Assembly: GCF_007744675.1 (NCBI RefSeq)
Contig: NZ_CP036269.1
Location: 3,699,546 to 3,763,545, forward strand
Direction of reading: 5' to 3'
Source: Gimesia alba
GTDB taxonomy: Bacteria > Planctomycetota > Planctomycetia > Planctomycetales > Planctomycetaceae
DNA: 64,000 bases
The notes under the pieces are model-generated. The model was not told the origin of the DNA. It worked only from the letters and a program-made list of their open reading frames with translations, and did no database searches. Made by a program: the position numbers and the translations under genes. The first letter of the stretch is position 1; the number at the start of each line of letters is the position of its first letter. This document shows, in pieces, positions 39,101 through 45,147 of the stretch.

Positions 39101-39397
39101 CTATTTAATCGGGTGTTGAGCCCGAGCGAAGTTCAGAAACATTTTCATTCAGCGAAAATGGAGAAAGGTCAGTTATCGCATGCGGAATATGTGGCATCTA
39201 TTTTAGAGTCAGATCCCCTGTCCTGCTGGCCTTTACGGACGGACAATCCGAATTTGGCACAGGCCGCGGATATTACAGATAATAAAAATAATGGCGTTTA
39301 TGAAGGTCGAGAAACAACAGACCCGAAGCAGCTTACTCCCTGGCAGCGCTATTGTCAGGCATTGTTGTGCAGTAATGAAATGATGTTTGTTGACTGA
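36161..39397 (+). CDS. planctomycete cytochrome-like DUF1549/DUF1553 protein with C-terminal LamG domain
   Basis: 1078 residues; signal peptide [20 protein letters not shown]. PSCyt1 heme motif CYECH (53-57), with [17 protein letters not shown] and [11 protein letters not shown]. DUF1549 follows ([13 protein letters not shown] region, [44 protein letters not shown] with a second CxxCH). A coiled segment ([18 protein letters not shown]) comes next, then DUF1553 ([38 protein letters not shown]). A LamG-like domain lies at the C terminus (about 850-1010: [31 protein letters not shown]), unlike the copy at 22 kb where it is internal. Exported; likely heme protein of unknown role. Paired with DUF1501 58 bp downstream. 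Confidence 0.93.
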   Translation: [1078 protein letters not shown]

Positions 39398-39455
39398 AAA
39401 TCAAATCGGTTGATGAACACAGTTTTCATTTTTCATTGATAAAGAGTAATCAAAC

Positions 39456-40853
39456 ATGATTAATTCCAATTCGCAGAATGTATTCAGCCGCCGAGAAATG
39501 CTCCAGAGTGTTGGGGGCGGTTTTGGGATGATGAGCCTGGCCGGGATGCTGGCGGCTGCAGAGGCCTCTGAAGCTACGAAAAAGAATCCACAGCAAACGC
39601 CGCATTTTGCTCCCAAAGCAAAGCGTGTGATTTTCCTGTTTATGAGCGGCGGTCCTTCCCAGGTGGATACGTTTGACCCGAAGCCGGCTTTGAAGAAATA
39701 TGCAGGTCAACGTCCCAAGTCAGCTGATATTCGCACAGCTTCGAAAACGATGGGGCTGCTACCTTCGCCGGTCAAATTTATTAACGCCGGGAAGTCGGGG
39801 ATTCCTGTTTCCGAACATTTTCAGCATCTTTCGAAACATGTCGATGATATGGCGATTATTCGTTCGATGCACACCGACTTTCCGAATCATGCCCCTGCTC
39901 TGTGTATGATGAACCTGGGAACGTTGACGCCGACACGGCCGAGTATTGGATCCTGGTTGACTTATGGATTGGGGACCGAGAATCAGAATCTGCCCGGCTT
40001 CCTGGCATTATGCCCGGGGAAACCAGTGGTGGGACCGAAATTATGGGGGAGTGCGTTCCTGCCTGGCAAGCATCAGGCAACTCACATCAATAACAAAGAC
40101 CTGACTCCCGAGCAGATGATTCCCTATCTGAAAAATGAAGTTCTCTCTTCCAGCGAACAAAAAAAACAGCTGGACTTGGTGCAGGCAATTAATAAGCAAC
40201 ATCTTTCATCCCGCGCCGGTGATAATGAGCTGGAGACGCGGATCAAGTCGATGGAGTTGGCTTATCGGATGCAGTTTGCTGCGACGGATGCCTTTGATAT
40301 TTCCCTGGAACCGGAGAAGCTTCAGGAAGCGTATGGCAAGAGCGAATTCTCCAAGGCCTGTCTGCTGTCACGTCGATTAAGCGAACGTGGCGTCCGATTC
40401 GTGCAGGTGTATTACGGAAATCGTCAACCCTGGGATACGCACAGCAATCATGACAAAAGCAACGAACGATTGTGCAAAGACATCGATCAGCCGATTGCCC
40501 AGCTACTGACTGATCTGAAACAGCGTGGATTACTGGATGAAACACTGGTGGTCTGGGGGGGCGAATTCGGTCGGACCCCTACCGCTCAAGGCGGGATTAA
40601 TGGTCGCGATCATAATCCGTTCGGCTTCTGCATGTGGATGGCGGGAGGCGGCATCAAAGGGGGGACCATTCATGGTGCCTCGGATGAATTCGGGTTCCGG
40701 GCGATGCAGGATAAAGTTCACGTCCATGATCTGCATGCGACAATCCTGCATCTGATGGGAATCAATCATGAACGATTGACCTATCATTATTCCGGACGTG
40801 ATTTCCGTCTGACGGATGTGGCTGGCGAAGTGGTCCATAACATCATTTCCTGA
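39456..40853 (+). CDS. DUF1501 Tat-exported protein
   Basis: 465 residues with a twin-arginine signal (FSRREMLQSVGGGFGMMSLA). The DUF1501 pattern is seen in [72 protein letters not shown] and GRDHNPFGFCMWMAGGG. The family is related to alkaline phosphatase/sulfatase folds but no metal set is firmly assigned here. It is the partner of the upstream DUF1553 gene (58 bp apart), repeating the arrangement at 20.7-25.4 kb in the opposite order of strands. A FadR-type regulator gene follows 151 bp later on the same strand. Confidence 0.93.
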   Translation: MINSNSQNVFSRREMLQSVGGGFGMMSLAGMLAAAEASEATKKNPQQTPHFAPKAKRVIFLFMSGGPSQVDTFDPKPALKKYAGQRPKSADIRTASKTMGLLPSPVKFINAGKSGIPVSEHFQHLSKHVDDMAIIRSMHTDFPNHAPALCMMNLGTLTPTRPSIGSWLTYGLGTENQNLPGFLALCPGKPVVGPKLWGSAFLPGKHQATHINNKDLTPEQMIPYLKNEVLSSSEQKKQLDLVQAINKQHLSSRAGDNELETRIKSMELAYRMQFAATDAFDISLEPEKLQEAYGKSEFSKACLLSRRLSERGVRFVQVYYGNRQPWDTHSNHDKSNERLCKDIDQPIAQLLTDLKQRGLLDETLVVWGGEFGRTPTAQGGINGRDHNPFGFCMWMAGGGIKGGTIHGASDEFGFRAMQDKVHVHDLHATILHLMGINHERLTYHYSGRDFRLTDVAGEVVHNIIS

Positions 40854-41004
40854 GCTTACAGATCAGCCAATATCGATGTGTCAAACTTCTTTTTCAGGAA
40901 GTTCCAGAACGCCCTCTTTTATCTCCTCAATGAATCATATATAATATACGTACTCTATTAGTCTGTTTATTATAAGCCTTTACAAGGCGGCTTGAGGAAA
41001 GAAT

Positions 41005-41700
41005 ATGTCGACGACCAATCTACCCGGATCATTCTCAATGGTTCCCCGTGGAAATATTCGCGAAGTGGTTGTCCAGAGGATTTTGACGGCCGTCATCCGA
41101 GGCGAATTTCCAATTGGCCATCGGATGGTGATTCAAAATCTGGCCGAGCAATTTGGAGTGAGTGCGACTCCTGTTCGGGAAGCCCTTGTGGAACTGGCTT
41201 CGATCGGGATTGTTGAGAACCTACCGAACCGCGGAGCTGTGATGCGTGAGTTTGGCGTCATGCAGATCCGTGAAATTTACCAGTTACGCCGGATTCTCGA
41301 AGTGGAAGCAGTCAGGACGGCGTGTGGGAAGATTGAGCCACGTTTGCTGTCTGAACTCGCGGATGAATTTGCTGCCATCGCGAAAGAGGCACGGGATGCA
41401 AGCTGGTCGCAGAAGGCGATGGCTTTGGATATACGATTGCATAGTCTGATCGCCGCGCATTGTGGGAGTGTTCGTTTGCAAGATGAACTGCGTCGCTATA
41501 ACACGCTGATTCAGGCGATTCGTGAAGTCGTTGATAATGAGAGCCAGGCTCAGGAAATCGCGCTTTCGGATCATGAGGAAATCATCAAAGCCTTACAGAA
41601 AAATGACTGTGACAAAGCCGCTTCGGAAATGGAACAGCATATCCGGAAGACGGCGAATCTGGTTGAAAAACTGATGCAGGACCGATTGCAGACTAAGTAA
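41005..41700 (+). CDS. GntR-family (FadR-type) transcriptional regulator
   Basis: 231 residues. N-terminal winged helix: IREVVVQRILTAVIRGEFPIGHRMVIQNLAEQFGVSATPVREAL is split by position; recognition segment is GVSATPVREALVEL with the wing at NLPNRGAVM. The C-terminal FCD domain is all-helical (IYQLRRILEVEAVRTAC, ALDIRLHSLIAAHCG, SDHEEIIKALQKNDC, EMEQHIRKTANL); its His and Asp/Glu residues fit metal-assisted effector binding, as in FadR/VanR members. It probably represses genes for uptake or breakdown of a small organic acid. Nearby candidates are the preceding DUF1553/DUF1501 pair and the MFS transporter, but that link is only positional. Confidence 0.9.
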   Translation: MSTTNLPGSFSMVPRGNIREVVVQRILTAVIRGEFPIGHRMVIQNLAEQFGVSATPVREALVELASIGIVENLPNRGAVMREFGVMQIREIYQLRRILEVEAVRTACGKIEPRLLSELADEFAAIAKEARDASWSQKAMALDIRLHSLIAAHCGSVRLQDELRRYNTLIQAIREVVDNESQAQEIALSDHEEIIKALQKNDCDKAASEMEQHIRKTANLVEKLMQDRLQTK

Positions 41701-41718
41701 ACGCAAGTTTGCCGGCGA

Positions 41719-42249
41719 TTAATTCAAATCAAACTGAAACTCGTTTTCCTGATCTGCGACAACGGTTGCTTCCAGTTCTGAGACTGTCACGTCAGAGTAC
41801 TGACGTGGAATCAGTTGCTTCAATTCCGGTGGTGTTTGTGTCTGTGTGAGGACTCCACCCCCCGACACAATCCGATCTGCTTCTGTCACTTTGGCCTGGT
41901 ACTCTGCTTCTGTCATTTTCCCCGGCGGGACCATTTTCAAAACGGTGACTTTGTATGTTCCTGGAATCACTCCTCTTTTTTCCGTGCGCGCACCAAAATA
42001 GGATTTAAGCTCGAATTGCCCTTTTTCATCCGTGATCGCATTGATGGTGGCATTCATTGAGGGTTTCGTGGCGGTAGTGGAAAAAACAATCGAAGCCCCT
42101 TTTAGCGGCTCTCCCTTGTAGGTGACGGTCCCTTTGACGGAGGCGGTGTCAGGAATATCAAGAGACGCAGACGAGCAACCAACTGCTAAGCCGAGGACAA
42201 GCAGGAGAAGCAGAAATTGTTGTCGGGCGAAGTATTGCGAGAAAAACAT
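41719..42249 (-). CDS. lipoprotein with carboxypeptidase-regulatory-like domain
   Basis: 176 residues from the ATG at 42249, with GAGAG upstream; two codons earlier another ATG is too near the site. The leader ends in the lipobox LAVGC, so Cys is lipid-modified and the protein is anchored to a membrane. The mature part has a beta-sandwich start (VKGTVTYKGEPLKGASIVF, FELKSYFG, VIPGTYKVTVLK) common to the planctomycete carboxypeptidase-regulatory-like lipoproteins, followed by a Gln/Thr-rich region (VLTQTQTPPELKQLIPRQYS). Such genes usually lie directly downstream of a DUF1559 gene, as here (66 bp). Function unknown. Confidence 0.85.
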   Translation of the reverse strand: MFFSQYFARQQFLLLLLVLGLAVGCSSASLDIPDTASVKGTVTYKGEPLKGASIVFSTTATKPSMNATINAITDEKGQFELKSYFGARTEKRGVIPGTYKVTVLKMVPPGKMTEAEYQAKVTEADRIVSGGGVLTQTQTPPELKQLIPRQYSDVTVSELEATVVADQENEFQFDLN

Positions 42250-42315
42250 GATCATCTCTCACTGGAAGGAATGAGGTATAAAGTTAAGATCAACGAACGG
42301 TTCAGAGTCGTAGAA

Positions 42316-43410
42316 TTAAAACTCGCCGATCGTCTCGCGCCCCTGTTTGGTACCGAGGGCACCCCAGACGCCATAGTTGCTGGGACCTGTGGTGGCAGGA
42401 GCTGCTCCCAGATTTCTAGTATCGATATTTTCACTGATGAAACGGACTGCACCATCTGCCATCAGGATATGGGCGCCGCCTTCGTGGTAGCTGCTGGAAC
42501 TGGCGAGAGCCCAGCTGTCGCCGTGAGTGTTGGACATACAGGAAGGACTGTTCGGGGGGAGTACTGTGCAGAAACCGGCAAAATGAGGTTGTCCGTGTTG
42601 CCACATGCCACCCATGTGTCTGTCTCGCTGGACGCTTTGTCCGGCGTTGTAGAGTCCGCCACTGGCGGTGGCAAAGCAGGTGTTGGGGGCTGTCAAAACG
42701 GAACTGATTCCATTGGCGGCGAGTCCGCGAACGTCACGGTTATTTCCGGAGTAGATGCCCCGCTCTGCCAACATAATGGTGTTGCTGCTGCCATCGATAA
42801 TATCACGCATTCGGGTGCTGGACTGAAATCCAAACAGACCGCGGGTGTTTCGGACGCCCCAGTTGTTGATGGTATCTCCCATACAGAAGACATAGCTCTG
42901 GGGAACTGTCCATCCGAAGTTGCGATACGTGGCTGGGGTAGGATTGGACGGACAAAGAATTAAAGAGAGCTTGACTTTCCAGGGGGCATAGCCACCATCG
43001 TCTCTAGATGAACCAAATGCCGGGTAACTTCCCAGAGGTGAGGAAATTTGATTGAACAATGGTGCCTGATCAATGTATGGCAATAACCCAATAAATCCGC
43101 TGACACGACTTTCGTTTCCAGTACCAAACGAACCCGTTCCACATCCATCCGTGACAGGAGACCCACCAAAACAGCGACCATTGGCAGTCCCTCCCATCAT
43201 GTGGACAAAAACGCTAAACGTATCATGGTAGTTGTGTAACGCCAGACCTAACTGTTTCAGGTTGTTTTTGCAGGTCGATCGACGTGCTGCTTCGCGTGCC
43301 TGTTGAACTGCCGGGAGCAGGAGGGCAATTAAAATCGCGATAATGGCTATGACAACCAGTAATTCGATTAGTGTAAACCCGTGACGTTTTTGAGGTCTGG
43401 ATATCCACAT
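42316..43410 (-). CDS. DUF1559 protein with prepilin-type N terminus
   Basis: 364 residues. The N terminus has a class III/IV prepilin leader and helix: [20 protein letters not shown], cleavable after Gly, then [18 protein letters not shown]. The body shows the DUF1559 pattern: [54 protein letters not shown], and the C-terminal H-x-G-G-A-x-x-x-x-A-D-G motif [18 protein letters not shown]. The family is expanded to dozens or hundreds of members in planctomycetes and probably forms pseudopilin-like exported or surface components. It is followed by a lipoprotein gene. An AT-rich repeated motif lies upstream. Confidence 0.95.
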   Translation of the reverse strand: MWISRPQKRHGFTLIELLVVIAIIAILIALLLPAVQQAREAARRSTCKNNLKQLGLALHNYHDTFSVFVHMMGGTANGRCFGGSPVTDGCGTGSFGTGNESRVSGFIGLLPYIDQAPLFNQISSPLGSYPAFGSSRDDGGYAPWKVKLSLILCPSNPTPATYRNFGWTVPQSYVFCMGDTINNWGVRNTRGLFGFQSSTRMRDIIDGSSNTIMLAERGIYSGNNRDVRGLAANGISSVLTAPNTCFATASGGLYNAGQSVQRDRHMGGMWQHGQPHFAGFCTVLPPNSPSCMSNTHGDSWALASSSSYHEGGAHILMADGAVRFISENIDTRNLGAAPATTGPSNYGVWGALGTKQGRETIGEF

Positions 43411-43480
43411 TTTTTAGCCCTCAACAATTAGAGTAATAGAAAACAACGATTAATTAGACATCTGGTATAATTAGATTAAT

Positions 43481-43504
43481 TATATGATATATAATATATG
43501 ATAT
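43481..43504. promoter_or_regulatory. direct repeat TATATGATAT upstream of a DUF1559 gene
   Basis: Two copies of TATATGATAT (43481-43490 and 43495-43504), 70-95 bp upstream of the DUF1559 start. The same 10-mer is at 18243-18252 upstream of the first GntR gene, and most of it in reverse upstream of the second (about 40934). A shared operator is possible, but the motif is AT-rich. Confidence 0.35.
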
Positions 43505-43870
43505 AAAATGTGTGTTCAGGTCAAGAGGGATTGATCAAATCGGTGAAGATTTTGTGGAATCCCATTGCGGTCGTCTCCTGAAAAGTACGGAGCTTGAGTA
43601 GGGAATGGTCCGTCTACCGGGAACTTCGAATTCTTCCTTTGTGATTCAAAAATTATGAAATCTCATGCGAACTTTTTTTCAGTTGTTACGTCATAGTAAT
43701 TAGCAGGAACGATGCAAATCGTTATTAAGTAACGAGTGAGACTTCTTTTTCTAACTACAGGCTTTCACGTGATTTTAAACGACATGGTGTTTAGATTCAG
43801 CATGAGTAATGACGATCTTTCGTTCTCCCGAGGAACAGAGGAAAGTCATCCGCTCCGTTTGTAGCACCTG

Positions 43871-43930
43871 GTCGTGAAAAATCTGTTTGTAGATCTGGCC
43901 TGGTGTTTTCACGACATCGGGCTTTTTTTT
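43871..43930 (+). terminator. hairpin with downstream T run upstream of the tRNA array
   Basis: GTCGTGAAAA (43871-43880) and TTTTCACGAC (43906-43915) are exact reverse complements, with an inner ATCT/AGAT helix. Seven bases later come eight Ts (43923-43930), directly before the first tRNA. Terminator of an upstream transcript or a leader structure of the array; the spacing between stem and T run is not ideal. Confidence 0.45.
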
Positions 43931-43933
43931 CAG

Positions 43934-44005
43934 GGATCGGTAGCTGAGATGGTATAGCGGCGATCTGAAGAATCGCAGACGAGGATTCGAGCACCTCCCG
44001 ATCCA
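43934..44005 (+). tRNA. tRNA-Phe(GAA)-like, with an atypical T arm
   Basis: The 72-nt cloverleaf has acceptor GGATCGG/CCGATCC, discriminator A, D arm GCTG...TAGC with A14, G15, G18, G19 and A21, and an anticodon stem GCGAT/ATCGC with loop CTGAAGA (anticodon GAA). The T loop TTCGAGC is normal in T54, T55, C56 and A58, but the T stem GAGGA/ACCTC has an A-A mismatch at 53:61 where G-C is nearly universal. The variable loop has four bases (AGAC). It is first in an array with tRNA-Glu 23 bp later. Either a functional but odd tRNA-Phe or a decaying copy. 3' CCA is not encoded. Confidence 0.6.
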
Positions 44006-44028
44006 CTTACGAATGGAGAGACCATTTT

Positions 44029-44101
44029 GCCCCGTTGGTCTAATGGCAAGGATACCGGCCCCTCAAGCCGGTGATGCTGGGTTCAATTCCCGCACGGGGT
44101 A
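44029..44101 (+). tRNA. tRNA-Glu(CTC)
   Basis: The cloverleaf has acceptor GCCCCGT/ACGGGGT with a G-T wobble at the first pair, discriminator A, and anticodon stem CCGGC/GCCGG with loop CCCTCAA (anticodon CTC, reading GAG). The T arm is GGGTTCAATTCCC. CCA is not encoded. Confidence 0.95.
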
Positions 44102-44129
44102 TTTGACTTGTATTAAGTAAATTTGATAC

Positions 44130-44214
44130 GGAAGTCATCCGGCTGGATGAGGGCCCGGTCTTGAAAACCGGTGGTGCTGCATAGTGCTTGTGGGTTCGAG
44201 TCCCACGGCTTCCG
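44130..44214 (+). tRNA. tRNA-Ser(TGA)
   Basis: 85 nt with the long variable arm of class II tRNAs. Acceptor GGAAGTC/GGCTTCC, anticodon stem CCGGT/ACCGG with loop CTTGAAA (anticodon TGA), T arm TGGGTTCGAGTCCCA, discriminator G. CCA is not encoded. Confidence 0.95.
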
Positions 44215-44287
44215 CGTTGGATTCTGCAATCCGATTTTTCTGGAAATCATGCAGAAACCGGGTCGAATATGAGGAAAAATGGTTTGA

Positions 44288-44373
44288 GGAAGGTAGCCGG
44301 ATATGGCTCGCCGGACCGCACTGCTAATGCGTGTGCCCGTTTGGGCATGTGGGTTCGAATCCCATGCCTTCCG
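44288..44373 (+). tRNA. tRNA-Ser(GCT)
   Basis: 86 nt, class II. Acceptor GGAAGGT/GCCTTCC, anticodon loop CTGCTAA (anticodon GCT), long variable arm with GTGCCCGTTTGGGCA pairing, T arm GGGTTCGAATCCC, discriminator G. CCA is not encoded. Confidence 0.95.
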
Positions 44374-44394
44374 CTTTTGGTGAGAATTCGATAT

Positions 44395-44468
44395 GGTGTT
44401 CGTAGTGTAAAGGTTAGCACGTAACACTGTGACTGTTAAGGAGGTGGGTTCAATTCCCCTCGAACACC
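44395..44468 (+). tRNA. tRNA-His(GTG)
   Basis: Acceptor GTGTTCG/CGAACAC is extended by G-1 (44395) opposite discriminator C73 (44468), the hallmark of tRNA-His. Anticodon stem TAACA/TGTTA with loop CTGTGAC (anticodon GTG). T arm GGGTTCAATTCCC. A T run follows. Confidence 0.95.
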
Positions 44469-44500
44469 CTTGTTTTTAGAATTACAGGAATGGTGAAATC

Positions 44501-45097
44501 ATGGTGGCATCAACGCTGCAGCGGCCAACGCTGATACTCAATCGGAACTGGCAACCAGTCGGTGTGACGACGGTGGCTCGTGCTGTGGTTAAAATCTGGA
44601 ATGAAACGGCACGCGTGGTTGACCCTGCCGACTATCAGACCTATTCCTGGTCGGATTGGGCGAAGCTGCAGCCGGAAGACGATGAATTGTCGATCCAGAG
44701 CAGTCATTCCCGATTTCGGGTACCGGAAGTGATTACGCTGTTGAAGTACGATCGCGTGCCTCGCAATGTAGTGACATTCAGCCGGCGTAACGTTTTTAAA
44801 CGTGACCGGTTTACCTGTCAGTATTGTGGTTGTCAACCCGGTAGTGAAGAACTGACGATCGACCACGTCTTGCCACGTTCCCAGGGCGGTGAAACGTCTT
44901 GGGAAAACTGTGTGCTGGCATGTGTTGAATGCAATTCGCGTAAAGCGGCTCATACGCCACGTCAGGCAAGGATGAAGCTGTTGAAAGAACCTGTGCGTCC
45001 GAAGTGGAAGCCATTTTATGCGATGCAAAGCATTCGAATTGACAGCTGGTCCCGGTTCATCAGTGAAACATACTGGAATGTAGAACTGGAGTCATAA
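44501..45097 (+). CDS. HNH endonuclease
   Basis: 198 residues, starting 32 bp after tRNA-His. The HNH domain is at about 100-170: FTCQYCG (Cys106, Cys109), ELTIDHVLPRSQGG (Asp121-His122, the metal and general base pair), WENCVLACVECNSRK (Cys141, Cys144, catalytic Asn region). The N-terminal part, LILNRNWQPVGVTTVARAV, is the usual leader of the stand-alone HNH proteins conserved across bacteria. The two CxxC pairs probably bind structural zinc. No methylase or restriction partner is near, so it is not an obvious restriction system; a housekeeping role is more likely. A strong terminator follows. Confidence 0.9.
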   Translation: MVASTLQRPTLILNRNWQPVGVTTVARAVVKIWNETARVVDPADYQTYSWSDWAKLQPEDDELSIQSSHSRFRVPEVITLLKYDRVPRNVVTFSRRNVFKRDRFTCQYCGCQPGSEELTIDHVLPRSQGGETSWENCVLACVECNSRKAAHTPRQARMKLLKEPVRPKWKPFYAMQSIRIDSWSRFISETYWNVELES

Positions 45098-45098
45098 A

Positions 45099-45143
45099 GC
45101 AAACAAGTGCTTCTGTTATTGAAACGGGAGCACTTGTTTTTGC
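45099..45143. terminator. bidirectional rho-independent terminator
   Basis: GCAAACAAGTGCT pairs with AGCACTTGTTTTTGC across a 17-base loop, ending the HNH gene on the plus strand and the DUF11 gene on the minus strand. The T run on the plus side is five long, and A-rich on the other side. Confidence 0.85.
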
Positions 45144-45147
45144 ATTT

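Larger units (their letters stand above)
43411..43933. other. 523-bp intergenic region before the tRNA array
   Basis: It holds an AT-rich direct repeat near the DUF1559 start, a long hairpin followed by a T run at 43871-43930 and then the tRNA array. No protein-coding frame is convincing; a 69-codon minus-strand frame overlaps the Phe-like tRNA. Confidence 0.55.

Noticed and set aside
43838-43847. GAGGAAAGTC resembles a conserved RNase P RNA segment
   Set aside because: The rest of RNase P RNA (about 350 nt) would run through the tRNA-Phe-like and tRNA-Glu genes, and the other conserved blocks are absent.
43797-44006. 69-codon minus-strand frame
   Set aside because: It runs through the tRNA-Phe-like gene and a hairpin on the other strand.
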